DNA of 64,000 bases from Exiguobacterium sp. RIT594 (GTDB taxonomy: Bacteria > Bacillota > Bacilli > Exiguobacteriales > Exiguobacteriaceae), in the NCBI RefSeq assembly GCF_003339585.1, contig NZ_QPKF01000001.1, positions 1,240,001 to 1,304,000 on the forward strand, read 5' to 3'. The notes beneath the pieces are model-generated. The model was not told the origin of the DNA. It did no database searches and worked only from the letters and a program-made list of their open reading frames with translations. Position numbers and translations under genes: made by a program. Every line of letters begins with the position of its first letter. Position 1 is the first letter of the stretch. Positions 7,099-15,256 of this stretch are shown in pieces.

Positions 7099-8153
7099 TC
7101 CGCTTCCATCCACTCCAGCTGAAACCGTCCGCCGGGACCAATCTGTTGCACCAACGGCCGGTCCACTTCAATCACGCGTCCGATGACGTTGACCCGTTCG
7201 TCGGCCGTAAGATCCCGTTTGGTGATTTGTAATTCCCCGGCATACCGTCCGTAACGCAGATTATCGATCGTAATCGATCCAACCGGCCGGTCTGACAGAG
7301 TTGCGGGTTCAAGTAATCCGTTGCCCGGCCGGCCGTAAGCGCGTGACTCAACCGAGCGGATGACATCGCGGGCCGGATCCATCCGGTTCGTCTGGATACT
7401 CTTTAAAAGCGGATCATCACCGGTACCGGTTGCCCGGAGGACAATCACCCCCTCCTGATACGTAGCGAACTGGTGCCTCGTTCTTTCCGAAATGCCGGGA
7501 TCGCCAATCAAAATCCGGTCGACGGACGATTCTAACTCGAGGTAGCAGGCAAATGGTGCCTGTCCCCGGTGGTCTTCGAGCGTCGGTAATGTGACATGCA
7601 ACGGACCTCGTAATGGCCCGTCTCCCGGGATAAAAGCTTGGACACGGATTCCTTGCCCGTGAAGCCACGCATTTTTATCGTTGAACCAGTTCCGGTCAAG
7701 TCCCGTTTCCGGTCGTGGATAAAAGTTATGCCATGCCTCGACGTGCTCAAGCACCAGCCCCTCCGCTTTCATCGCGTCAAGTTCTTCTGCCGTCAGCGTA
7801 CTGGCGTTTAAGGCCACCATCATCTGTTTTGATAAATCCGCGACCTGCTTCGGTGTCACGCCGTAGTCGACCCGTAGGCCGGTCACGCCCCACTCGGTCA
7901 ACGTTCCGGCATCGTCCCATGTCTTACCGAGCGCAGCAAGGGAAGTCGGGGCGATATCGGCGACGAGTTCCATCTTAAGCTGTCGCGCCAATTCCCCTAA
8001 ATTCCGCAACCGTTCGGTATAGAGCGACGGATCGTCTTCCGGAATATGTAACGAGGTAAAGATTGAGGTAAAACCAATCGTCCGCATCTGTCGGATGCTG
8101 TCTTTCGCCTCATCTGTCAGTGGTTCACTTAAATAAACGGCAAGTCCTTTCAT
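7095..8153 (-). CDS. mupG: 6-phospho-N-acetylmuramidase MupG (DUF871)
   Basis: About 352 residues, the usual size of the DUF871/MupG family. In Staphylococcus aureus MupG hydrolyses phosphorylated MurNAc-GlcNAc disaccharide taken up by the PTS, giving MurNAc-6P and GlcNAc. The N-terminal TIM-barrel starts GLAVYLSEP, with TSLHIPEDD and LRVDYG, and a C-terminal small barrel contains GRPGNGLLEPATL. Start at the ATG at 8153 behind AAGGAG; a GTG three codons earlier overlaps that site. In S. aureus it sits with murQ, murP and murR; here it is about 2.5 kb from murP, separated by other genes, and paired with a kinase. Other DUF871 members differ in substrate. Confidence 0.85.
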   Translation of the reverse strand: MKGLAVYLSEPLTDEAKDSIRQMRTIGFTSIFTSLHIPEDDPSLYTERLRNLGELARQLKMELVADIAPTSLAALGKTWDDAGTLTEWGVTGLRVDYGVTPKQVADLSKQMMVALNASTLTAEELDAMKAEGLVLEHVEAWHNFYPRPETGLDRNWFNDKNAWLHGQGIRVQAFIPGDGPLRGPLHVTLPTLEDHRGQAPFACYLELESSVDRILIGDPGISERTRHQFATYQEGVIVLRATGTGDDPLLKSIQTNRMDPARDVIRSVESRAYGRPGNGLLEPATLSDRPVGSITIDNLRYGRYAGELQITKRDLTADERVNVIGRVIEVDRPLVQQIGPGGRFQLEWMEAE

Positions 8154-8205
8154 CTGTTCCACTCCTTCTTGTCAGCGTAGTGTTTAAAAACCATAAATTG
8201 TTACT

Positions 8206-8227
8206 AAAATTCCAATATAAGAATTTT
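8206..8227. promoter_or_regulatory. Inverted repeat between mupG and the DUF4825 gene
   Basis: AAAATTC (8206-8212) and GAATTTT (8221-8227) form a 7-8-7 inverted repeat in the divergent intergenic region, 53-74 bases before the mupG start. It resembles, but is not the same as, the palindrome before murQ and nagZ. Operator function is inferred. Confidence 0.35.
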
Positions 8228-8287
8228 TTAGGATATACTTCATGAATTATGATACCATTAGTACGAGATCCATAAAGGAGAGATTGT

Positions 8288-8776
8288 ATGAAACGAATTT
8301 TGATTCCGTTCCTGTCGATTGCCTGTCTGGTATTGATCTGGAACGGCTACAGTCAGCATGCCGATTCAAAGACGGACCTGTTCCAACATAAACATTCTTA
8401 TGTCGGTGACAACAGCGCCGTCGCGAATATCGTCAAAGAACTGGCACACCATCAAGAGTTGCATCAGATTGCCCTCGAAACGAAACAAACACCGTATGGC
8501 ATCCATTTGACTTACAAGGACATCGAGACGGAACAAGTCGAACAGGAAATCAAAGAAACGGTCCTGTTCAACGCGACCTACCTGTTTGTTCTCGTCGATA
8601 ACGTGGACCGGATTACATTCACCTTCCCGGATTATACTTTCACTGTGACCCGCGATAAACTGGACGGCTGGTACAACACGCAACTGAGCACAATCGAACA
8701 GGAACAAGCAGTCACAAAATTGATTCAGCGTCATCTAAAGTCTGAAACCAAGATCAACCAGTTTTTCGCTGACTGA
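8288..8776 (+). CDS. Secreted DUF4825 domain protein
   Basis: A 162-residue protein with an N-terminal export signal (KRILIPFLSIACLVLIW) and a DUF4825 domain: LFQHKHSYVGDNSAVANIVK near 32-51 and TPYGIHLTYKDIE near 67-79 are the characteristic blocks. The family occurs in Bacillota, often attached to anti-sigma-like or peptidase proteins; function unknown. AAAGGAG lies 8 bases before the ATG. The signal has no clear cleavage motif, so it may remain membrane-anchored. Confidence 0.75.
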   Translation: MKRILIPFLSIACLVLIWNGYSQHADSKTDLFQHKHSYVGDNSAVANIVKELAHHQELHQIALETKQTPYGIHLTYKDIETEQVEQEIKETVLFNATYLFVLVDNVDRITFTFPDYTFTVTRDKLDGWYNTQLSTIEQEQAVTKLIQRHLKSETKINQFFAD

Positions 8777-8812
8777 TCTTCACCTATTTAGAAACCAATG
8801 GAGGTCATCTGT

Positions 8813-9088
8813 ATGTTCGCTTGATTCGGCATGACACAGGTTAAACAAACGGATCGTCAGTTCTTTAGGAATCTGTAAAAACGGACTGTGACCTTGATCC
8901 TGCTGACAGCCCTTCTCGTGTTGAATGGCGTGAAGTCTCTGTTGACTTACCTGATTCCCGCAGCATACTTGACTGACTCAATCATTGCTGTTCTGCCAGG
9001 GACAGCGGGCTTTCTTGTTGCCTTGGTCTATGTCTTGGTCCTTGAACGTATACTACAGGACAAGACCGTCGACACGAAGATTCAATGA
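8813..9088 (+). pseudogene. Small membrane protein gene with two in-frame stops
   Basis: A strong ribosome site (AATGGAGG) precedes an ATG at 8813, but the frame stops after three codons (TGA at 8822) and again at TAA near 8876. Beyond these the same frame runs open to 9088 and encodes about 66 residues with two hydrophobic helices (LILLTALLVLNGVKSLL and a second around AGFLVALVYVLVL). The intact gene would have encoded about 91 residues. The downstream part has no ribosome site of its own, so it is probably a decayed gene. No family recognised. Confidence 0.6.
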
Positions 9089-9136
9089 GCGGTTCAAGTC
9101 TGTCCTCGTTTAGGGGATACACTTCACTTGAAGACA

Positions 9137-9175
9137 AAAGTGGTTTTTCTCTTGATCGAGAAGAACCACTTTTTT
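9137..9175. terminator. Terminator between convergent genes
   Basis: AAAAGTGGTT pairs with AACCACTTTT, with an inner TTCTC/GAGAA stem, followed by a T run. Confidence 0.75.
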
Positions 9176-9207
9176 CTCACTTCAAATCGTATGCCTATTG
9201 GATATTT

Positions 9208-9825
9208 TTATAGAAACGCCAACAACCTTCGCATCGATTTTTCTATCATCGGGAGCGAAGTTCGAATATCGATCCATCTTTTACTCTCCGAATCAAAGTA
9301 CAATCCCTCTTGACGTATTTTTTCTTTTGAATTGATTTCGTCGTATTCTAAATACAGGTCTATTTGCTGCTCCGCCTCCTTGAAGTCATCAAAAGGACCT
9401 GTCCCAAAATAAAATAAACGTCCCTCTTCCGTATAATCTGCTAGTTCCTCCAGTCTCTCTTCCATTTCTGCTTGCGGTCTTATTTTTCCTTTGACCATAT
9501 CAGTGATGGTCGCATACACTCGAAACGGTACCTGAGTCTTCAAAAATCGTTGTGAATACCATTCCCAAATCGCCACCCATTTAAAGATAATGTATAGAAT
9601 ATAGTCACATTGAGTTCCTTCTTCTCGTTCATGAAAATCAACAGTCCAAGTGACCATGCCTGTACTAAATTTAAAATTCACGATAAACTCACCCACTCTT
9701 GTTTCATCGTCCACAAAATCGTCTAGTCGAATACTGTACTTTTCCACGTAGTCCTCTAACGGAATTGGCTGCTGTTCCGATTCTTGTACAAAGATTGTAA
9801 TGTCCTCGAAGATACTACTATTCAT
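9208..9825 (-). CDS. Hypothetical protein, paralogue of the next gene upstream
   Basis: A 205-residue soluble acidic protein of no recognised family. It shares a pattern with the protein encoded at 9904-10506: a beta segment FKFSTGMVTWTVDF, an aromatic helix WVAIWEWY, and a C-terminal block YFDSESKRWIDIRTSLPMI. TTTGGAGG precedes the ATG. Size, acidity and tandem paralogy suggest the immunity-protein style seen later in the window, but no toxin is adjacent. Confidence 0.6.
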   Translation of the reverse strand: MNSSIFEDITIFVQESEQQPIPLEDYVEKYSIRLDDFVDDETRVGEFIVNFKFSTGMVTWTVDFHEREEGTQCDYILYIIFKWVAIWEWYSQRFLKTQVPFRVYATITDMVKGKIRPQAEMEERLEELADYTEEGRLFYFGTGPFDDFKEAEQQIDLYLEYDEINSKEKIRQEGLYFDSESKRWIDIRTSLPMIEKSMRRLLAFL

Positions 9826-9903
9826 GCTAAAACCTCCAAAATCACCTGATAAAAAAAGATTTATGCTTCTAATAATGAGGAAACATATATTACTCGTAAC
9901 AAT

Positions 9904-10506
9904 TTAACCATGAAAGTCTACTACTCTGATGATTTGTTTAATTGCAGGTAACGAGTACTCTAAATCAATCCACACTTTTAAGTCATTATCGTAATAAATT
10001 TTTTCAGTTTTCATCCTCTCAAATGAATTTCTTTCGTCAAAATCCAATACCCAGTCCATATTGTTGTAATTTATTTCCGAATCACTTGTTTCCTCAAAAA
10101 CTAAATTAATAGGAATAGAATTGAATGATGATAATTCACGATATTCTTGACTCTGTTCACCAAATCTTTTTTTTATATCTTCTTCACCCAATATGTAACT
10201 TTTATTCGTAACAAGATCAGTCTGATAAAACCATTCCCAGATGATTGTCCATTTCTGGACTAATTTATCGACCCAATAATGTCCCCACTCTATGTCTTTT
10301 CTGTTGAAATCAAAACTGAACGTATCGTTTTTAAAATTAGAAGTGACATGCATGACAACTCTTGTTCCAGTGATTACATCTGGATGCTCAACGAAATAAA
10401 AGCCATTATCAAACTCCTTAGAGAATTCTTCAATCGATTGGATTTGACTATTTCTTTTTTTGAACTTCAGTTCGATTTTATCAATTTTCATTACAGTTTT
10501 CTTCAT
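9904..10506 (-). CDS. Hypothetical protein, paralogue of the downstream gene
   Basis: A 200-residue soluble protein. Matching blocks with the 9208-9825 product are FKNDTFSFDF, WTIIWEWFYQ and YYDNDLKVWIDLEYSLPAI. AAGGAG lies upstream of the ATG, though somewhat far; an ATG five codons in is an alternative. The gene is visibly AT-rich compared with the flanking MurNAc genes, consistent with acquisition. The two genes separate mupG from murP. Function unknown. Confidence 0.6.
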   Translation of the reverse strand: MKKTVMKIDKIELKFKKRNSQIQSIEEFSKEFDNGFYFVEHPDVITGTRVVMHVTSNFKNDTFSFDFNRKDIEWGHYWVDKLVQKWTIIWEWFYQTDLVTNKSYILGEEDIKKRFGEQSQEYRELSSFNSIPINLVFEETSDSEINYNNMDWVLDFDERNSFERMKTEKIYYDNDLKVWIDLEYSLPAIKQIIRVVDFHG

Positions 10507-10639
10507 AGGCTAAAAATCTCCTTATTTTATACTGATTTCAGTCCATCTGCTGATTAATAAATTGAACTCTAGTTATACAACGAATTGCCTACAAAACGAC
10601 ACTTTCTTACATTATTGTTAGGAAAGTTAATTTATAAAG

Positions 10640-10678
10640 ATCAAAAGAGATGACTCAAATATGAGCCACCCCTTTGAT
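10640..10678 (-). terminator. Terminator of the murQP operon
   Basis: GATCAAA at both ends of the segment, with an inner GGCTCA/TGAGTC stem and G-U pairs, forms a long imperfect hairpin on the minus strand ending CTTTTGATCTTTAT just past murP. Confidence 0.55.
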
Positions 10679-10687
10679 CGGAAATTA

Positions 10688-12061
10688 TTAAATTCCGTCC
10701 GCCATTTCTTCCTTGAATCCAAACCAGAATGTAAACAGGAAACCGAAAACGTACGAGATGACGAGACCGCCGATATACGTCAGGTACATCCCGTTATCGA
10801 TCAACGGTGTCAACGACAGCCCGGACACACCGACGCCAAGCGCCGCCGTTTTCATCGTCGCCTGGAAGGCACCACCGACTGCGGCTCCCATACAAGCGGT
10901 CAGGAACGGACGACCAAGTGGTAACGTAACCCCGTACAGCAACGGTTCACCGATACCGAGGAACCCGACCGGAATCGCTCCCTTGATGATGTTGCGCAAC
11001 CGTTGATTGCGTGTCTTGACGAAAATCGCCAGTGCGGCACCGACTTGTCCGGCTCCCGCCATCGCAAGAATCGGCAGCAGAGCCGTATTGCCGACCGTGT
11101 TCAGCAGTTCCAGATGAATCGGTGTCAATCCGTGATGGAGACCGACCATGACGAGCGGCAGGAAGAATCCGGCGAGGACGGCACCGGCAAGCGGACCACC
11201 GACTTCGAGAATCACGTTGATCGCTTTCATGATACCGTCTGATAAAACGCCGGCGACCGGCATGATGGCATACAGCGCCGTGAAACCGACAATCAGGACC
11301 GTCAAGAGCGGTGTAAAGATGATATCAATCGAGACCGGCATGAACCGGCGGATATGTTTTTCGAGATACGTCATCAACCAGGCGGCAAAGATAACCCCAA
11401 ACAAGCCACCCCGTCCGACGACGAGCGGTTCGCCGTAAATAACGATGTCGACAAGCAACGGATTAAACAGAATTCCCCCGGCAATCGCCCCGAGGACCGG
11501 CGTGCCGCCGAATTCCTTCGCCGTATTCCAACCGACGAGAATCGCTAAGTAGGCGAAGACGGTACTCCCAATCAATAACAGAATCTGCATCCACGTTTCT
11601 GTCGCATCAACCCCGGCATTTTTCGCAAAGTTTGCCGCTCCGTTGATGATTCCCGACGCAACCAGTCCCGGAATGAGCGGGATGAAGATATTACCTAAGC
11701 GGCGTAAAAAGCGTTTGAACGGTGATTTTTGTTTGTCCTTCACTTTTTGCCGTTCGATGGCAGCCCGCTCTTCAAACGTCAGGTTCTCATCGACCGACTC
11801 TTCCCCGATGGCAAGCCCCGTTTTCCGGCTCAAGTGATCGGCGACCCGGTTGACGGTCCCCGGTCCGACGACGATTTGCAGTGTCTCGTCATCGATGACA
11901 CCCATGACGCCGTCCAGTTGTTTGAGTGCTTGGATATCTGCCTTTGTCGGATCCTTCAGCGCCAACCGGACACGGGTCATGCAGTGGGCCAGTTGCCGCA
12001 GATTCTCTTTTCCGCCGACATGTTCCAGTATTCCTTCCGCCAACACTTCTTCCTTCTTCAT
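10688..12061 (-). CDS. murP: PTS N-acetylmuramic acid transporter subunit EIIBC
   Basis: About 457 residues: an EIIB domain (1-90) with the phosphorylated cysteine C27 in LAHCMTRVRL, then an EIIC membrane domain with about ten helices and the GFLGIGEPLLYGVTLPL loop that replaces the usual GITEP. It imports MurNAc (or MurNAc-containing disaccharide) with phosphorylation at C6 and needs a separate EIIA-Glc. Assignment to MurNAc rests on the glucose-superfamily sequence and on murQ lying 13 bases upstream in the same operon. Start at the ATG at 12061 behind GGGGGG; the frame extends 15 codons further into the spacer. Confidence 0.88.
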   Translation of the reverse strand: MKKEEVLAEGILEHVGGKENLRQLAHCMTRVRLALKDPTKADIQALKQLDGVMGVIDDETLQIVVGPGTVNRVADHLSRKTGLAIGEESVDENLTFEERAAIERQKVKDKQKSPFKRFLRRLGNIFIPLIPGLVASGIINGAANFAKNAGVDATETWMQILLLIGSTVFAYLAILVGWNTAKEFGGTPVLGAIAGGILFNPLLVDIVIYGEPLVVGRGGLFGVIFAAWLMTYLEKHIRRFMPVSIDIIFTPLLTVLIVGFTALYAIMPVAGVLSDGIMKAINVILEVGGPLAGAVLAGFFLPLVMVGLHHGLTPIHLELLNTVGNTALLPILAMAGAGQVGAALAIFVKTRNQRLRNIIKGAIPVGFLGIGEPLLYGVTLPLGRPFLTACMGAAVGGAFQATMKTAALGVGVSGLSLTPLIDNGMYLTYIGGLVISYVFGFLFTFWFGFKEEMADGI

Positions 12062-12074
12062 CTGAATCCCCCCC

Positions 12075-12968
12075 TTAAAGCGCGTCACGGACGAATCCGT
12101 GCGCACGTTGTAATCGTTCGACCGCCTCAGGATACGAAACGTCCGCTAAAATCATGACGATCGCCGTTTTGACGTGACCATTCGCTGATGTGAAATAACG
12201 CGCGGCCGTCTCAAGATCGACCCCTGTCGCTTCCACGATCATCCGTTTGGCCCGGACTTCAAGTTTTTCATTCGTCGACTGAACGTCGACCATCAGGTTT
12301 TGATAGACTTTCCCGACGCCGATCATCGCTGCCGTGGAAATCATGTTCAGGACAAGCTTTTGTGCCGTTCCGGCTTTGAGCCGGGTCGAGCCGGTCAAGA
12401 CTTCCGGACCTGTCTCTACTTCAATTCGGAGATCGGCGTGCTGGCTGATAATGGCTTGTTTATTGCAGGACAACGCTGCTGTCGCCGCACCGATTTCACG
12501 GGCGTAATCGAGACCGCCAATGACGTAAGGGGTCCGGCCGCTTGCCGCGATGCCGATGACGGTATCATTCGGCGTCAGCTGAAGGGCCTGTAAATCTTCG
12601 ACGGCCAGTGTTTTGCTGTCTTCCGCCCCTTCGACGGCTTTGATCAAAGCCCGTTCGCCCCCGGCAATCAGTCCGACGACCATCTTTGGTGAGACACCAA
12701 ACGTCGGGACACATTCTGCCGCGTCGAGCACACCGAGGCGCCCGCTCGTGCCGGCTCCGATATAAATCAGCCGTCCACCTGATTGAAATGATTGAATGAC
12801 TTGCGCGACGACTTGCTGGATGACCGGGATTTCCTTTCGAATCACACCTGCGACCATCTGATCCTCCTCGTTCATCACCGTCAGGATATCCTCGACCGTC
12901 ATATCGTCAAGCTCCATCGTTCGTTGATTGCGGCGTTCTGTCGCCAATTTCTCTAACATGATTTTCAT
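12075..12968 (-). CDS. murQ: N-acetylmuramic acid 6-phosphate etherase
   Basis: A 297-residue SIS-domain etherase that cleaves the D-lactyl ether of MurNAc-6P to give GlcNAc-6P and D-lactate in the cytosol. It carries the family signature [15 protein letters not shown] (71-85, with catalytic E85), the second block AEDSK, and [11 protein letters not shown], plus the C-terminal helical region. Full length. Two starts are possible: ATG at 12968 (AAGGAG 11 bases upstream) and ATG at 12959 (GGAGAGG 9 bases upstream). First gene of a murQ-murP operon with a 13-base gap. A palindrome shared with nagZ lies about 70 bases upstream. Confidence 0.95.
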   Translation of the reverse strand: MKIMLEKLATERRNQRTMELDDMTVEDILTVMNEEDQMVAGVIRKEIPVIQQVVAQVIQSFQSGGRLIYIGAGTSGRLGVLDAAECVPTFGVSPKMVVGLIAGGERALIKAVEGAEDSKTLAVEDLQALQLTPNDTVIGIAASGRTPYVIGGLDYAREIGAATAALSCNKQAIISQHADLRIEVETGPEVLTGSTRLKAGTAQKLVLNMISTAAMIGVGKVYQNLMVDVQSTNEKLEVRAKRMIVEATGVDLETAARYFTSANGHVKTAIVMILADVSYPEAVERLQRAHGFVRDAL

Positions 12969-13036
12969 CCTCTCTCCACAGCTCCTTTTATCCTGACCAT
13001 AACGAAATATTAATTCAAAAATAAATTAATTTAATA

Positions 13037-13049
13037 GAAATAAAATTTC
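13037..13049. promoter_or_regulatory. Palindromic operator upstream of murQ
   Basis: GAAATAAAATTTC (GAAAT-AAA-ATTTC) is a perfect palindrome, identical to the one upstream of nagZ at 15161-15173. Sharing between two genes of one pathway suggests a common regulator such as MurR of the RpiR family; no such regulator gene lies in the window. Confidence 0.6.
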
Positions 13050-13061
13050 AAAAGAAGTCAA

Positions 13062-13095
13062 TAGGGAAAGCCCAACCGCGTCGATTGGACTCCCT
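13062..13095 (-). terminator. Possible terminator of nagZ
   Basis: On the minus strand GGGAGTCCAA pairs with TTGGGCTTTCCC (a few mismatches). The following T tract is weak. Confidence 0.4.
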
Positions 13096-13107
13096 CACAC
13101 GAGCCTG

Positions 13108-15045
13108 TTACTTATTCCAGTTGCGGAATCCGTCCCCGAACTCGCGGTACAAGTCGGTTTGGAACGTACCGTCCTTAAACTTCGGCACATCGACCGGCAA
13201 TTTCCCTTGTGGTACGAATTCACCAAAAATGGCGCGGATTCCTGCCGGTAAATTCGGTCCGGCTGATTTTGTGTTTCCTGCTTCCGAATCCGGTCCGTTC
13301 GGATCGCCTTTGAAGCCGTAAACGAGTAATTGGGCGTCAGCATCCGGTTGGACGGCGACGTCATACGGATTCCGCAGACTGAGCAGGACGGATTTTTTAC
13401 CCGTTCGGTTTGCCTGACGGAATACTTCAGCCGGCACATAATGATCCGCGGAGGAGGCTCCGAGCTTCGCACTATTATTGACGTTCGAGCCGACAATCAG
13501 ATAGTCTGCTTGATTTATTTTCTCCTGAAGCGCCGGATTTTGATCGAGATGCGGCGTCGATGCTGAATATTGTTCCGTCAGCACGTTCACCTGTTTCAGA
13601 TTACCGGCATTTTTCTCAAGCGACCGGATCGTCTTGACCATGCTGTCCGTCTGATCTTTTGTCGGTGACAGGACAAGGACCGTCTGCCCTTTTTTCGGTT
13701 TGAACGGCAATGTCTTCCGGTCATTTTTGACGAGCGTGACTGCCGCTTCCGTCATCTGCCGCTCAAGCGCCTTGTGCTCGGGACTGCCGACGACCGACTT
13801 CGCCTCGACCAGTTTTTCCTCAAGCGTCACATTCGAAGTTGCTTCACTCCAAATACCGCGTTTCGCTTTGAGTGTCAGAATCCGTTCAACTGAACGATTG
13901 ATGTCCGCTTCCGAAAGCTCCCCGCTTTCAACCGCTTCGATCACGTCGTCAAAAATCGACTCCAGTTTCGTCACGTCGTTCGCAGATCTTAAAATCGTCG
14001 GCATCAACGCGATATCGACACCGGCTTTAAACGTTTTGATGACGGCTTCCGACTCCGTAAAGTTGTCGGCAATCGCCTGCATGTTCAACGCATCGGTGAC
14101 GACAAGTCCCTGATAGCCGAGCTCTTCCCGTAAGACACCGGTAATGACGTCATCCGACAACGTCGCCGGTAGCGGGAATGTTCCTTGTGTGGACTCGACG
14201 ACCTCATCCTCGATCTGCGGCATCCCGATATGTCCTGTCATGACCATATCGATGCCTTCCGCCACTGCCCGCTTGAACGGAATCAGTTCGAGCTGTTTCA
14301 GTTCGGCCAGTGATTTATCGACGACCGGTAAGCCGTAATGCGAGTCGACTGCCGTATCGCCGTGTCCCGGGAAGTGTTTCGCTGTCGCAACGACCCCTTG
14401 TTCCTGGATACCGCGCGTCATCGCCGAGCCCAGTTCCCCAACCAGGTTCGGATCACTTGAAAACGAACGGACCCCGATGACGGGATTGCCCGGATTGTTG
14501 TTGACGTCCAGGACCGGACCAAAGTTGACGTTGATGCCGAGTGCATGCAGTTCGGAGCCGATGATTCCGCCTGCTGCTTCCGCATAAGCCGGACTGCGGG
14601 TCGCCCCGAGTGCCATGTTGCCCGGTAAGTTCGTTCCCGTACCAAGTCGTGTGACGATTCCGCCTTCCTGGTCAATCGTGACGAACAATGGAATGTCGTT
14701 GCTTGGATCCTGCTCGACGACTTCCTGCAAATCATGGACCAGTTTCGTCGTCTGTTCCGTCTCGCTGACATTTTCTGCAAACAGGATGACACCACCTAAA
14801 TCAAACCGGTCGATGATTCGTCCGACTTCCGGTGCCAGTTGCGTATGATTAACCCCGTTCCATAACCGGAAATCCGGCATGATCATTTGACCAACCTTTT
14901 GTTCAAGCGTCATCTGTTCCAGTTGTGCGTCAACCCGTTGTGTAACGGATGGTGTCTCGGCCACGACCGGTTGCATCGGCAGCGACGCGGCGAGTAGCGC
15001 CGTCGTCAATCCGAGCGTCGCCGTCCAGTTGAGTTTCTGTCCCAT
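13108..15045 (-). CDS. nagZ: Secreted beta-N-acetylglucosaminidase NagZ (GH3)
   Basis: A 645-residue GH3 glycosidase, close to the 642 residues of Bacillus subtilis NagZ. Signal peptide 1-29 (cut near VVAE). The GH3 barrel has IDQEGGIVTRL, the loop KHFPGHGDT (223-231) with the Asp-His dyad D234/H236, and the nucleophile D318 in VVTDALNM; a C-terminal domain follows. It trims GlcNAc from peptidoglycan fragments outside the cell, freeing MurNAc-peptides for amidases and MurP. No amiE-like amidase lies next to it, unlike in B. subtilis. GGGGAG precedes the ATG. Promoter, cre site and a murQ-type palindrome lie upstream. Confidence 0.95.
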   Translation of the reverse strand: MGQKLNWTATLGLTTALLAASLPMQPVVAETPSVTQRVDAQLEQMTLEQKVGQMIMPDFRLWNGVNHTQLAPEVGRIIDRFDLGGVILFAENVSETEQTTKLVHDLQEVVEQDPSNDIPLFVTIDQEGGIVTRLGTGTNLPGNMALGATRSPAYAEAAGGIIGSELHALGINVNFGPVLDVNNNPGNPVIGVRSFSSDPNLVGELGSAMTRGIQEQGVVATAKHFPGHGDTAVDSHYGLPVVDKSLAELKQLELIPFKRAVAEGIDMVMTGHIGMPQIEDEVVESTQGTFPLPATLSDDVITGVLREELGYQGLVVTDALNMQAIADNFTESEAVIKTFKAGVDIALMPTILRSANDVTKLESIFDDVIEAVESGELSEADINRSVERILTLKAKRGIWSEATSNVTLEEKLVEAKSVVGSPEHKALERQMTEAAVTLVKNDRKTLPFKPKKGQTVLVLSPTKDQTDSMVKTIRSLEKNAGNLKQVNVLTEQYSASTPHLDQNPALQEKINQADYLIVGSNVNNSAKLGASSADHYVPAEVFRQANRTGKKSVLLSLRNPYDVAVQPDADAQLLVYGFKGDPNGPDSEAGNTKSAGPNLPAGIRAIFGEFVPQGKLPVDVPKFKDGTFQTDLYREFGDGFRNWNK

Positions 15046-15104
15046 ATGCTCAGCTCCCCTTTTTTTTGACCCTGCATGATTGCTACTTCCCCGTGTTCCC
15101 CGTT

Positions 15105-15133
15105 AGTATAACAAGCCCGACATTCAGAAACAA
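15105..15133 (-). promoter_or_regulatory. Sigma-A promoter of nagZ
   Basis: On the minus strand TTGTTT (15133-15128), a 17-base spacer and TATACT (15110-15105) with a TGt extension, about 60 bases before the nagZ start. Confidence 0.65.
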
Positions 15134-15142
15134 TGTTTTATT

Positions 15143-15156
15143 TGAAAGCGTAAACA
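15143..15156. promoter_or_regulatory. cre site (CcpA) of nagZ
   Basis: TGAAAGCGTAAACA differs at one position from the cre consensus TGWAARCGYTWNCW. It lies about 10 bases upstream of the -35 box, indicating carbon-catabolite control of nagZ. Confidence 0.6.
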
Positions 15157-15160
15157 TTTT

Positions 15161-15173
15161 GAAATAAAATTTC
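15161..15173. promoter_or_regulatory. Palindromic operator upstream of nagZ
   Basis: GAAATAAAATTTC, the same perfect palindrome as before murQ. It lies upstream of the -35 box and cre site, a position more typical of activation than of steric repression. Confidence 0.6.
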
Positions 15174-15256
15174 TTTATTGTTTTTATTTATTTTGTGTGA
15201 TGATGACTCCTGTATAATGAATAGAACATCATTCCCTGCAAGGAGACACCTATCCC

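Noticed and set aside
8813..8824. Selenocysteine recoding of the TGA in the decayed membrane gene
   Set aside because: No SECIS-like hairpin follows, and a second stop (TAA) lies downstream in the same frame; decay is simpler.
9128..9313. 61-residue plus-strand frame starting MKTKVVFLLIEKNHFFL
   Set aside because: It is encoded by the terminator hairpin and the antisense of the convergent gene, with no ribosome site.
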